Shown here piece after piece: positions 23,995 to 34,908 of a stretch of DNA of 64,000 nucleotides. The first letter of the stretch is position 1, and every line of letters starts with the position of its first letter. A program made the translations under genes and the position numbers. The stretch is from assembly GCA_949357655.1 (NCBI GenBank), contig CASHTG010000014.1, positions 215,947 through 279,946 of the forward strand, in the 5' to 3' direction. The notes under the pieces were generated by a model, which saw only the letters and a program-made list of their open reading frames with translations, ran no database searches and had not been told where the DNA came from. Source of the DNA: Parascedosporium putredinis (taxonomy: Eukaryota > Ascomycota > Sordariomycetes > Microascales > Microascaceae).

Positions 23995-24957
23995 ATGTCC
24001 AGCGCTAGAGTATACAAATCCATTACCACCACCGTCGTTATACAATGGGACAGTGGCCAAACCCGCTCTACCGAGGCCGTCATCCGCCCACTCACCACGG
24101 TATGGTCTGCCGCGCCTGGTTGTCCGACAACACTCGATAGTTTGGCCACTGGACTTTGCGTCCCGCCCCAATGGGATGAGGTCTGGTTTCGCGGCGCATA
24201 CTACTCCCCTGGGATTTGCCCCAGTGGATATACGGCGGGATGCTACGCATTCGACCCAGAATTCGCGGGCGTAAAACAAACAAGACAGGTACCGGAGTTA
24301 ACACCAAAGGCGGATGAGACGGCCGTTATTTGTGTGCCACTGTGAGTAGACTCTGGAGCTTCGACACGTCATGTCGATAAGTCCCTTTTGGCGGGGCTTT
24401 ATTGGTATAGGCGATGATCTGTGGTTTTTGTGTCCAAGCGGCCTGGTGAGAGGGCTTCAAAGCTGAGCCAAATTCACTACAATGCGCGGTTGAGCTAACT
24501 ACAACACCATAGAGGATTCGAGTGTTATTCGAGCTGGACATTGTTCGCCGTTTCCTACTCGGACGGCTACCCTTATTCTCGTATACCCGCCATCGACGTG
24601 CGATGGAAGGAATCCGATATCCCCTTCCTCGAGACATCGCCTCAGACGCCTCGAGCCGTTCAACTTCCAACATCCACACACGTCTCTGAACCAACGTGGG
24701 AAGCCCCAGAAACGCCCACTTTAGGCCCTAACGGTGGCTTTGATACGTCACCTCGAGCTGTGTCTGGCTTGAGTTCGGGACAAAAGGCGGGGATAGCGGT
24801 TGGTGCCGTGCTTGGGGTCGCCTGCATTGCTAGCCTCCTCGGCTGGGCCATTTGGCGAAGACGCCGCGCACCGCCCCTGCCTGCCCAGCCAGTAGTTGGA
24901 CAGCCCACGATCGAGTTCAAACCTGTAGCTGTGAGGTTCGGGAGTAGCGGACCATAG
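23995..24957 (+). CDS. Single-pass membrane protein, sensor-like, unknown function
   Basis: Exon 1 includes TTVVIQWDSGQTRST and TTVWSAAPGCPTTL, then cysteine-containing GLCVPPQWDE, GICPSGYTAGC and AVICVPL. A 171-bp intron (24342-24512, GTGAGT...GCTAACTACAACACCATAG) joins in phase to GFECYSSWTLFAVS. A Pro/Thr stalk follows, then one helix (KAGIAVGAVLGVACIASLLG), an RRRR stop-transfer and a short cytosolic tail with Pro-rich segments. This layout (Cys-rich ectodomain, stalk, one helix, short tail) is typical of many fungal surface proteins. The start is uncertain: the ATG at 23995 lacks an obvious signal peptide, while the in-frame ATG at 23818 would add a hydrophobic leader but sits right before the TATA-like site. 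Function unknown. Confidence 0.7.
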
Positions 24958-26119
24958 GCTAGTCAGTCCTACCATATCGGCTGGGGAAAAGATCTATGAA
25001 TGTTAATTGTTCTGCGTTGAAGCCCGACATAGACCGGTACCTAGTTGCATCGTGGCCGCGTAACTAAAGGATGTTCGAAGTGAATGTTCTTATGAGTTTC
25101 AATTGTTATTGGCGCCCAGGAGTACATTGCGGGAATACCTGGCATCTTAGGACTATGGGAGGTGTAAGCCATCAGACGAAGAAATAGGCGCGTCATTCCT
25201 GTAACCACTGTAAAACAACGTATAGTCTCGCTTCTATCGGGTATGCGCATTTCATCACGCTCGAGGCAACCAATTCACGTCACTCCAAAACCTTTCTCAC
25301 ACGCTTGGCCACTTGCCCTACTTCACCTCCATGAGCCAGTCCCGAAATGAAATGCTGGTGCCCTCGATATACATAATGCCATTCCTCAGACCATTTCACT
25401 CTCGCTCTGGCATCTGGACATGCGCATGCCAAGGTCCGACTCCTCGCCATGGCAAACCCGAACTTCTGACACGATGGCATAGATGACCGATGCTTCGCGA
25501 ATATCGGGTTTTTCTTTTTCGAAAGGGGCAACTTTACACATCGGCGAGCGCTTCAAGCAATTCTTAAACCTCAAGGTTCCCTATGTATGGTTCGCATCGC
25601 GTCCCTAAGCTATCGTCTAATAAGCGTCGACAAGGCCCACAACCAACCCACCCTTGCTGACTTCGCGTTCCCCGCCTTTTCTATCCATTGCGGGGCCTCC
25701 GGAGCCGGCCGTGCCCTACGGCGTCGACGGTCTAGGCTCCACCCATCCGTTGGGTTATTATCACAGGAAGCGGGATCCGAGACCATTTACCATCACTTCG
25801 TGCACTCACGTTTGCAACATTATAATATGTTGCCCAGCAAAGTTCAGTGCGAGTATCTCTCTTAGGACCAAGGCGGCTATAACTAAGTTTTCCTATCTTA
25901 CCACGCTCTATCTAATGTCGGCGACTGACGGGTTGTGATCCGGTGGAGTTGGCGGCTCTAAACTAGAACGGAGGCTCTGGCTAAGCTCTGGGGTTCGCTC
26001 AGCAAATGATAAACGTTATTAAGATCCCGCACTTGACGTCATATCAGCTCCCAACAGGTTCGATGCATGGCGTTAATGTTCTAGCGACCGCAAGTCTATC
26101 GTTATCTCTCTCGAGCCAG
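24958..26119. other. Intergenic, no gene recognised
   Basis: Between the 3' ends of two convergent genes. Frames up to 94 codons show no support. Confidence 0.5.
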
Positions 26120-28726
26120 CTACCGACTGTACTTAAGATATGCCGCTATAACTCCCGTGTTGAACCCATCAAATGGTTGGCCAACGTTATCAGCCCGGCT
26201 TGCAGATGGACTTGTGTTGCTAGCGTTCCCCTCGATGATCATATTGGCGTTGTTAATGACGCTAAAGCCATATATAAACATTTTCGAGTTATCATGGTAT
26301 AGCGCTGTATTGTCTTGGCAGTCGGTGCTACACATCGTACGCTGAGGTCCAGAAACGAAGTTCCAAAAGCTTGAGCTATAAATATTCAGATTCGTAGAGT
26401 TTCGAATAATTTGGTAAAGACCCATACGACACTAGTTCTCGACGTTAGTCTCCTGTTGTCGGACTCAGGGCACATAATGCAAGTAAGCTATACCTGGGCG
26501 TCTGCTGGATCACACCAGCTAAAATCCGGGTCGCTCTCGAGAAGCGAGTCTGACCAAGGCTTCGGAGCTAGTAGCGTGTTTCCGTTGCCTTGCCAGTAGG
26601 CAGACTCGCCTTCCTGGAGCCCAATAAACACGTTTGCGGCGTTGTTAATGTTTACTTGGTAAAGAACGTGGTGCTCTTTACACAGGGTCTCTCATTAGTT
26701 AATTTTCGACAGCACAAATTTATCAAGGAGCAACTCACCGACCCCGGCACCGAGTATCCAGGTCCCACCTCTCGATTCAATGAGATATCCAGCTCCTGTG
26801 CCAGGATATACCGTGTTGCTGCCGTCTAGGTCGTGGTCGGCGGTCCACGACCAAGAGTTTTCTAAATATAGTGACGCCCCTGATGTGGTATGCAGCGAAA
26901 GTCTTGCCGCTAAACAATTAGCAGGATTCGAGCACTCTGTCTTTGTCTTTGTTCCAAAAGCGCCTCCGATGCGAAAGTGAGTATTGAAGACGCCGACATC
27001 TCCTGGAGCTGACCCAGCCATGTTGACCTGGAGCAGTACCGCACCAGGAAGGGTTTCTGCAACGGTAAAGATGAAGTCGGATAACTGAGCAACCCCGACA
27101 TCACCCTCCTGCCCGACCTTGACCATCGGTGTGGGGTTTTTGCATCCGAGAATTTTGAGCCCGTAGCGCTAATTTGGGTCCAGGCTTCGCCCACAAGGCG
27201 GCTGTTAGGTGGGATAAGAATGGTGTCGCTAACGAGATAGATTCCATGTGGAAAGAATACCACCTTGCCCTCTTCTGACGCGAGGTTGATAATTGCCTGG
27301 ATGCCCACAGTATCATCCCCGACACCGTCACCTCGAACAGGGTAGTCCGGGACGCTCTTAATATTGATCACTTGGGCTACGTCATATTCGGCGTATGTCG
27401 GCGGCACAACGGTATGATAGGAGCCTATGTCGTTGACTAAAGCCTCGGGCCGGGATGTCTCAATTAATCCACCCTTGGACATCTGCGGACTTGTTGAGTC
27501 GGCCTCGTAGACGCTTCCGCGAATCCAAGAGAACCCTGGATCCACAGAACCTTGTAATGCAACTGAGCCGGCGATGCTAACAGTCTACCAAGTCTTTTAG
27601 CACATTATCCAAAGGTCGTTCCATATGACTTACCCTCTGATTCGAGGCGTCTAGTTAGGGGCAAGGGCCGGATGGGACGTACCGAAGCGACCGAGTCATC
27701 GACCACGACGTTCTCAACCACAACAGCGCCCCAGGCAGAGTCTGACGCAGAAACACTCAGCATAACCGACGTGTTAGTAGCCTTTGAATCAATGAGGTTG
27801 ATTAATCCGTGAGCGCCGCCACTGGAATCTAAACCTGTCGTGCATCCCTCGAACTGGAGGCCCTGTGCGGTCACCTGCACTGAGCGACTGATTTTTACGC
27901 CAGTTAAGACATCTATCCTCATAGTAATTTTCGATTAGTTGAAGAGATCTCGATTAGACTCAGCACAAGATAACTTACCCTTAAAGAAAATGTTCTTTAG
28001 GTGGTACTGAGTCGCAGCAATGGTAATTCCCACTGAACCACCGGTAAACTCTAGATCGTTCATCACCAAGCCTGAATTCAACCCTTGCATCCAGACACCA
28101 CCGTGACCTGAGGCGCCAAGAGGCATCCGGAAGGCGACGTTAGAGAGCAGGTTGTTTTGACTCACACTCCACTCTAAAAGGCCCAATGTCGTCTCGCCGG
28201 GTACGTCGGTGCTATCAAGGACTAAACTTTTGACCCCGTGAAAGAATCCCACCAGTCCCGAGTATCGCTGATCGTGTCCATATAATAGAAAAGTTCCACT
28301 GAAAGTCTTAGACGCCTTGAGAACGGCTCGGTTGAGGGGGTTACCCATAAGAACAGTTCCAACAGCGCTGCGTATTGTCGAAGTCACGAGGTATATACCC
28401 GCGGGAAAATACACCACTGCTGGTTGACCAGTGCTCCCAAACGTCCCCGAGATGCGATCACCACTAGCTGTTCCTTCTGAGATTGCGCGCTGAATCGCAG
28501 CGGTGTCATCGGTAATGCCGTCGCCCTTGGCCCCGTACTCCTTCACATTGCGGAAAACTGACCATTCTCCAACGGGGCTTACTCCGTTATGCAAAACCTC
28601 CTCGTACCAAAATTTCTTGTTTTCTTGACGAGGGCCAAGGGTACTCTTGGACTGCCGCACATGTACCTGGGCAAATGTGGCCCAGGCAATGGTTGTGATG
28701 ACGAGGATGGCTGAGGCGAGTTTCAT
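26120..28726 (-). CDS. GH55 exo-beta-1,3-glucanase, secreted
   Basis: Releases glucose from beta-1,3-glucan outside the cell, in cell-wall turnover or fungal and plant glucan digestion. The start at ATG 28726 has a signal peptide (MKLASAILVITTIAWATFAQ). Two parallel beta-helix modules each open with a pectate-lyase-3-type motif: VKEYGAKGDGITDDTAAIQ and YPVRGDGVGDDTVGIQAIIN. Later landmarks are LGCKNPTPMVKVG, AARLSLH, YLENSWSWTADHDLDG, EHHVLYQVNI and IIRNSTNLNIYSSSFWNFV. Four introns fit in phase: 27913-27978, 27585-27682, 26676-26738 and 26432-26493, all GT-AG. One base is missing in the T4 run 27153-27156 (A run on the coding strand). The corrected length is about 770 residues, usual for GH55, and the end is TAG/TAA at 26122-26120. 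Confidence 0.9.
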
Positions 28727-29780
28727 AGCGAGTAGGAGGAGATAAACAGCCGATTTGGACAGTCAGTGAAACAAGTGGCTGTTGTCAATGGGGTGCGGAC
28801 ATTTTTATAGACTCAAAACCCCGTCTGAAGTGTCCACGATGAAATTCAAGTCATTGCGAAGCCTGCGGCACTTAATTACGTACTTCAAAGAGGGTAGCAA
28901 AGAGACGGGGGACCAGGTCCGAGTTTTCATCGTACCCACGACGAATTCAACCTTACATTCACGCGGCTAATATAGCATAGCCAAAGACAGGGCCATACCC
29001 TACCTCCTATATGGCGAGGTCTACCTTTAATGCAGTGTTTGCCCGGCGTGTTACCGCCGAGTATCGGGATTTCCGGACACCGGGTTCATCATCTTGCTCG
29101 TTTAACATCTCTACTTAATATAGCCGCCGATCGAAGCAACACGCGTCCTACCGTTATTACTTCCGCACTTTCGGAATTTCCAGAACCCTTAGGCAATCCC
29201 GAGTACTACTATAGTTGGTTAAATGGTAATTAAGCTTATCTCCATCGCCGCTTTCAGTGGAGAATTTTGCGACGTTGAATTTAGAGGAGACCGGGAAACC
29301 CTACTATTATAGACTTCGATAAGCCTAGGTGAAGTTCACCATAATACACGACTCACATGTTAGGTACAGCTATTATAGCACAAAATACTCGGGGGTCAGT
29401 AACCGCTTAGCTATATATAGCTCAGGCCAGTAGCACCGCTAACTCTCCTTCCTGTTTAACATGTATCCTTCTAAGAGAGTGTTCTTGAGCTCAGTCAGCG
29501 CATATAGGTTGATAAGGTGTGAATAGGGGCTTAATAGTTCCTCTGCTCCCTACTAGCTCGGATCAGATCAAGACTACCGTAGCTGATGTTTCTTGGCACT
29601 TCCGTTACTGGATTAGCGGGACTCATTTATGTGTGCTCTTCCCAATCCCTCAGTGCTCGTTGTAATTATCACGTGCCGGACACTATAGGCCGTAAGACGG
29701 CGTAAATTTACATCGTGTTTATATGCTCACCGTCTCGACAAGTTTCTATCTTCTCGCATCTCTCGCCATTTCTTACAACC
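28727..29780. other. Divergent intergenic region
   Basis: Promoters of the GH55 gene (minus) and the F-box-like gene (plus). Moderately AT-rich from 29000; nothing else recognised. Confidence 0.5.
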
Positions 29781-31770
29781 ATGTCTACATCACCGACTTT
29801 CAGTCGGTTAGAGAATTTGCCCTTACATGTCTTTGAAGAAATTTGCGAACAGTTGATGACATACCCCCGCGAAGCAAAAACGAAGCCTGTTAGCGCTTGG
29901 TTCAACCAACAAACGCCTCCGCTCCGCGACTGCGGGACTGCTGTTCAAGACGATCCGCATTCAATTTGAAAACAAGTCTGAGTTGCCTCAAGAAGCTGAG
30001 AGATGGAAGGGAATTCTAGAATCTAGGGGCTGCGCGTCGTGCGTACGGCGTCTAAGCATTGTGGAGAAAGTGACGCTTGATGAGTGGGATGATGAGGATG
30101 TGCAGAAGCAGTGGCCGCCCGACAGAGAAGACGACTTCTTCAAGCGTGTTAACAACGAGATTTGGCCGTTGGACAAAGATGATGAGTTCTGGACGCGTCC
30201 TGAAGCGATCGAGTTTGACCCATGGGAGCCCGTTCCAACTCCAAGTCAGAAGGCAAAGGAGCAAACGGCCTGGGCCCCAGTCGTCGACTTCATTGCTAGT
30301 TTGGTCGAACTTGATGACGTGGATTTCGAGGGTAAAAGCCAGATACCAACAACCGTCCTTCGCGTCCTAAATGAGAAGGATGGCGGACCTGTTCGCCTGC
30401 ATATATACGGCTTCAGTCTCCGTAGTCTATACCAGGCCGAATCGAACTACCACGATATTGACGAGGATGAGTTTTACCTGGCCACTTCACCATGTCTTTC
30501 GAGTATTCGTCTTCTAGTACCGACCCACCCTGATCGGGCCCACGGGGTTGATGACGGAAATAGGGTCTGTTTCAACGAGGATGCTGTAGCCCGTATGATA
30601 GAGGGACTGGCGCCAAACTTGAAATTCGTTTCGTTCAACGAAACCTACTCGCGGAGGCGGGCCAGACACGACTATATATGGCCCGGGTTCTTTCCCAGCC
30701 GACCCCAGGACACTAGCAAGAGGGGAAAGGGTTCTCTCGAGACTCTAGCGCTAGAATCCGGCATATCCACCGACCCGGATAGTATGCGGGCCTGGAACGA
30801 CCGCACTTCCCTCAACTTTCTACGCTCTCTTCACCTACGTACATGGGACATTGATGTACCCACGTTAGCTGTTCTTTCCGAAATCGCCGAGGCTCAAGGT
30901 CTCTGTTCCCTCCGCAGTCTTTCTCTATGGATCGGAGGCTGGCCCAGTGAGGAGAGCGAAGACAGGATAAGCGAATATAGAGACACCGAGATCTCTAGGT
31001 TTCTGAAGGCACTACGACACCTCCAATCCCTCGAACTCAAAGGCCCTTTTGCTGATAAGACATTTGATACCATACTCCACACTCACAGGCGTTCTCTACG
31101 GAAACTTAGGCTTATACCGGAGCGGGACCCAGATGTGCAGATGGAGCCGTTTGTCCTCACGCGAGATCGGGTGGAGGCGTTAGTCCGATCATGTAACCAG
31201 ATCCAAGACCTTGAACTCCGTATCCCACGGTCTCAAGGCGATGAGGATGAAGTCCGGATCTACCACGCCCTTTCTGAGCTGCCTCTGCTCGACAGGCTGA
31301 GTTTGTTACTTGACTGTTCCAACCTGCGAGCGGCTGAGGAAGAGTCAGACAACACTTCAGGCATCGCCGACTCGTTCATCCGCGAAGCTCTCATTAATCT
31401 CAACACGTCGGACCGTGCACTGGCTGTAGACATATTCGATGCCCTTTCCCTACGCAACTCACCGCGTCTCATCAGGCTCTATCCTGACGAAGTAGGGAAT
31501 TTCGGTACTGACGTGCGGGAATGGTCTATGATCTTTATTAGAAACGTCCTGTCACGTGCTTGGATACGAGAACGGGATGATATGCTTAGCCACGAGGGCG
31601 GATTCCGCATCACGGAGATTGAGGCTAAAAATCGGCAGAACAGTGATAGGGAGCCAATATTAAGTGAATTTGAGAGGGCTTTAGTAGCTGCCTGGCCAAA
31701 ATCGGATTCATGGTTTGGGGACAAGGGGAAGTTTATAAGCTTTCCGCTGTGGAAGCCAGGTAATCTATAA
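29781..31770 (+). CDS. F-box-like protein with C-terminal leucine-rich region
   Basis: The ATG at 29781 has a good context (CAACCATGTC). The N-terminus FSRLENLPLHVFEEICEQL matches the F-box start (L-P-x-x-V/I-x-x-x-I), which would bind Skp1 in an SCF ubiquitin ligase. After a frame change near 29864-29880 (C5 or A5 run, one base too many), the protein continues SLLALGSTNKRLRSATAG and LLFKTIRIQFENK, the usual second half of fungal F-box domains. The rest, to TAA 31770, has repeated leucine-rich stretches (LNFLRSLHLRTWDIDV, LRHLQSLELKGPF, LRKLRLIPERD, QIQDLELRIPRSQ) consistent with a degenerate substrate-binding LRR. About 660 residues. No metabolic neighbour suggests its target. Confidence 0.72.
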
Positions 31771-32425
31771 TGTACGAAACCTAAAGGCTATACGCGAGCG
31801 TCATCGCTGTCTAGTGACACGAGACTTCGATCAGGACAAGGCTAGGTTACGATAGTAATGGTACGAAGAGCATGCGATAGATGATGATAGTATGCGTTTC
31901 ATACCACCAGCTATTAAACTCGAGGCTGCCCATATTCTACCGCATTTTGTCATGGCCACGCGTATGGGTGAGCAAGCAGTAGGTCTTAGTTTAGTACACT
32001 CACTAGGTCATTTATGCTTACGCTCACTTCTAGGAGAAGTCAAGGATCGCTGCCCTCGCTATCTTAAATATGTTTGAGACTGGTGTGGTGGGCATGATCG
32101 AAGGTTGAGATATTGCCTGGCCCCACAACGCCCTTCCACTATAGCCTAGCTTTCTTTGCTGTTTTGGCAATTTTGAAGTTTACTTCACCGCTATCGATAT
32201 CGACGCGAAGACGTACAAAATCCAGTTAATTAACTACCCGGCTCTGACCACATAGAGGTAACCCTAACCGTACGCCACTACTCATTACTAGTACCCCTAT
32301 CGCTATCCTAGGCGTTATGCTAGTGCTCTAAAACGTGAAGCTAAATCTAAAATTGAAGGGAGATTTTTTTACTTGATCTAAATCTCATGGGAGATGGCTG
32401 GCTATATATAAAGCCACTGAGAATC
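31771..32425. other. Convergent AT-rich intergenic region
   Basis: No gene recognised. Several stop-rich stretches suggest degenerate DNA. Confidence 0.45.
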
Positions 32426-32918
32426 TTAATTATTGGGAGCTATCTGGTAGATGCTTCCTAGGTTCCCTTCCGTATCCTCAAAGTAGCGGTATAATCCGAA
32501 GCCGCTTTCTGGCTGCACCCCGGATAATATCTTTCCACCCGCGGCAGTGATTGCCTCGCTGGTTTGCTTGAGGTCCTCCACAAACCAATGCATGCAGGTC
32601 CCTCCGTGACCAGTCTTTAAAATTCCGGCCTCGTCAGGGACGAAGACTATTCCCCGCTGAGGCTGGAGTCCGGGCTGAAATCGAAAGAGCGAAGACGCGT
32701 TTCCAACACGTCTTCTCGAGGCGGTTTAAAGTACCAGTTGAACACACTTGAGTAAAATCGATGGGCTATCCACGAAGTTGATAGCGCTGTCAGTACTCGT
32801 GCTCAACGCTATTCCAACTTCGGCCTTTATTTCTCATACCTCGAGGGACATCTCGGGCGGAGATACTGATCCAACAGGGGTGCCCAAACCTGGGTGGTTT
32901 CCAATTTTCGGTAGACAT
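32426..32918 (-). CDS. VOC/glyoxalase-fold protein
   Basis: No long open frame covers this gene. Exon 1 starts at ATG 32918 with MSTENWKPPRFG and PCWISISARDVPR, the first VOC strand region. A 53-bp intron (32787-32839, GTATGA...TACTGACAG) joins in phase to ALSTSWIAHRFYSSVFNWYFKPP, the classic VOC helix and 'FY..VFNW.F' motif. After a one-base gap near 32703-32704 the frame continues SLFRFQPGLQPQRGIVFV, then GGTCMHWFVEDL, ITAAGGKIL and YRYFEDTEGNLGSIYQ, and ends at TAA 32428-32426. The length of about 145 residues fits single-domain fungal VOC proteins. Members are glyoxalases, dioxygenases or antibiotic-binding proteins; the two metal-ligand candidates (HWF and the late Glu of DTEGN) are present, but substrate and activity are unknown. 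Confidence 0.75.
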
Positions 32919-33318
32919 CTCGAGGGCTTATTTAGATGATTCAAAATGGGTGGGAAATCGCGGCTAACATTGCGATAATCTGCTCAGGGCGCGGAATTGA
33001 AAGTTTGCCAAGGGGACAGGCGATAGTTTAAATAGCTCGACCAAGGGATAGAAATCACCGTGTGCTATTCATTCTAGGATAAACATTCGGCCGTCTGACG
33101 GCTCCAATCCGAAAGGTTCACGAACCTGAAAAGGGTTAGGGGAAGTGGCTTGCATCGCCTAACCGTGATACTTGAGCTTCATTGGCTTGTTGAACGTTTG
33201 ATCCGGACTTATACAGGAAGGCTTCTATCGACCGAGTGACCATAAAAGCCATTAATATTGCGAGGCGACCAATGTTCGTAAATCCAAGACCCTTCGTAAA
33301 CAGTGAAGTCGCTGTATA
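32919..33318. other. Intergenic, no gene recognised
   Basis: Presumed promoter of the VOC gene. Confidence 0.4.
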
Positions 33319-33777
33319 TCAGAGAGCATCTGCGAGATTTGTTAATTTTCGCCCACTATCCTTCGAAGTCAAATACTTTAGTATTCCCAACGAGTCAGTC
33401 GATTCGTGGCTCCTTGCTAACAGTTGCTTATGGATAAGTTCATTGCGTGAGTACACGGGAACCTGTAATCCACCTAACGCTGTCCGTCCCTCAAGACACC
33501 TCAGACACATCATTTGTACCCCTGGCCGTATCTGTTCGCCTGATACCTGAATCGAGGCGTTTTGAGGAGGGTCGAGAAGGATTATTTCATCAGCCCCAAG
33601 TATCCGTTCTTCAATCACGTTGCGCGTATCGGTAGCTTGAGCGACTACTTCTCCGGCGAGAATAGCTAAGACTGGGAGCCCTCTCATGAGAGGAGGGAGA
33701 CCCCCTTGGACATTCCCTAACTTAGCGAGCCTAGAGACGTCTGATTTTAAAGAAACGGATTTCTGATTCTTGAACAT
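33319..33777 (-). CDS. Hypothetical protein, weakly supported
   Basis: An open frame of 152 codons from ATG 33777. An internal Met (MRGLPVLAILAGEVVAQATD) could head a signal peptide, giving a secreted protein of about 120 residues with one CLRC motif. No domain recognised and no intron needed. It may be spurious: the flanks are degenerate DNA, and the gene is kept only because of its length in a stop-rich region. Confidence 0.25.
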   Translation of the reverse strand: MFKNQKSVSLKSDVSRLAKLGNVQGGLPPLMRGLPVLAILAGEVVAQATDTRNVIEERILGADEIILLDPPQNASIQVSGEQIRPGVQMMCLRCLEGRTALGGLQVPVYSRNELIHKQLLARSHESTDSLGILKYLTSKDSGRKLTNLADAL

Positions 33778-34365
33778 GGTAGGGGCGCTTTAGGAGAATC
33801 GACTGAAGTGGGTGTGTCAAGTTGGGCGTGTATGTGGCACTGAGGGGTACGAGCCAAAAAGCATCTGGAGATGTATTAAACAAAGGTAGACCCAGCTTCT
33901 CACAATTCACGCGGCACAGCTCCTGAGGCGCTCATCTCAACACGTGACAGTCTATGGTTGACAAGGCAACACTGATGTGGGCGCTGACTAACATCGCCCG
34001 GCGTTAATATTGAAGAGGGAAAATGTTCGTATTCGCTCCTTGGATCCTTCTAATACGAAGCAGATCCGTTTTCTATAGTTGGGTATCGGTTAGATATAAC
34101 GGCAAACGCCATCTGGATATTCATTCTCATCTTTCAATAGTTATGTCCCTACCTTCTCGTACTTTTATACCCGAAAGCGTGAGATTGCATCTGGCGAAGA
34201 TAAACCACCAGATCTAGTTGGTACTACTGTCTTCTTTTTTAAGACGCTAGAGCCAGACCCTTGCCTCCTCTTCTAGTAGCATTTTAACAATCCCGAAATA
34301 CTCGCGGGTTCGGGAGTGGAACTGTCAAGAAGTCTCCTGAGCGGACGTACACACTAGGTAGCTCG
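33778..34365. other. Intergenic region with a dispersed-repeat fragment
   Basis: The stretch from 34024 (TGTTCGTATTCGCTCCTTGG onward for about 80 bp) resembles sequence from 52541 onward; probably a transposon relic. Confidence 0.4.
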
Positions 34366-34800
34366 ATGGCGACTGTTGTCTATGCTCTAGACCAACAGTT
34401 CGTCAAAAGGAAGCCCGCAGACAAGGAGTTCAAAACGGAGAACGCACAACGCTAGTTCATCGAGAACGAATTTGACGTACCGGGCGACGATCGTAACGAG
34501 CGCCTCTATGCCAAGTTGACCCGTGAGCTAAACTAAGTTGTCCAGTTCTAACATGCCGTTTTCCTGATCTACTGTTAATCTGGGGGCTTCCCGAAAGCCG
34601 CAACTAGAATAATCTTGCCTTAGACTAGTCCAAGTTCATCACCGACGGATCGGAGATGATCTACGACAATTAGAAGGACGATGACGATAAAGCCGCCTCT
34701 GCGTTCTCTAGCCTATGCAGCTCGTGGACCCAAGAGATGAATACACGGGGATTGACCACGGTGGGCATTAATATCACTCTCCCCGACATAAGGCTATAAC
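34366..34800 (+). pseudogene. Stop-riddled coding relic
   Basis: Begins MATVVYALDQQFVKRKPADK and stays protein-like through FIENEFDVPGDDRNERLYAK, but is interrupted by TAG and TAA codons. Several fall where a Gln codon would be a single C-to-T change away. From about 34628 a second frame is coding-like (SKFITDGSEMIYDN, AFSSLCSSWTQEMNTRG), again with TAG. The pattern is what RIP-type C-to-T mutation produces. I do not recognise the family. Confidence 0.4.
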
Positions 34801-34908
34801 TCGAAGCAGCTGTTGTATTGATGATACACTATGAACATTGATTGCTACCTTGTGACATCACCGTAAACCTCAAGGAGAATCCCACCTTCTATCAGTCAAT
34901 CCCCCGCC

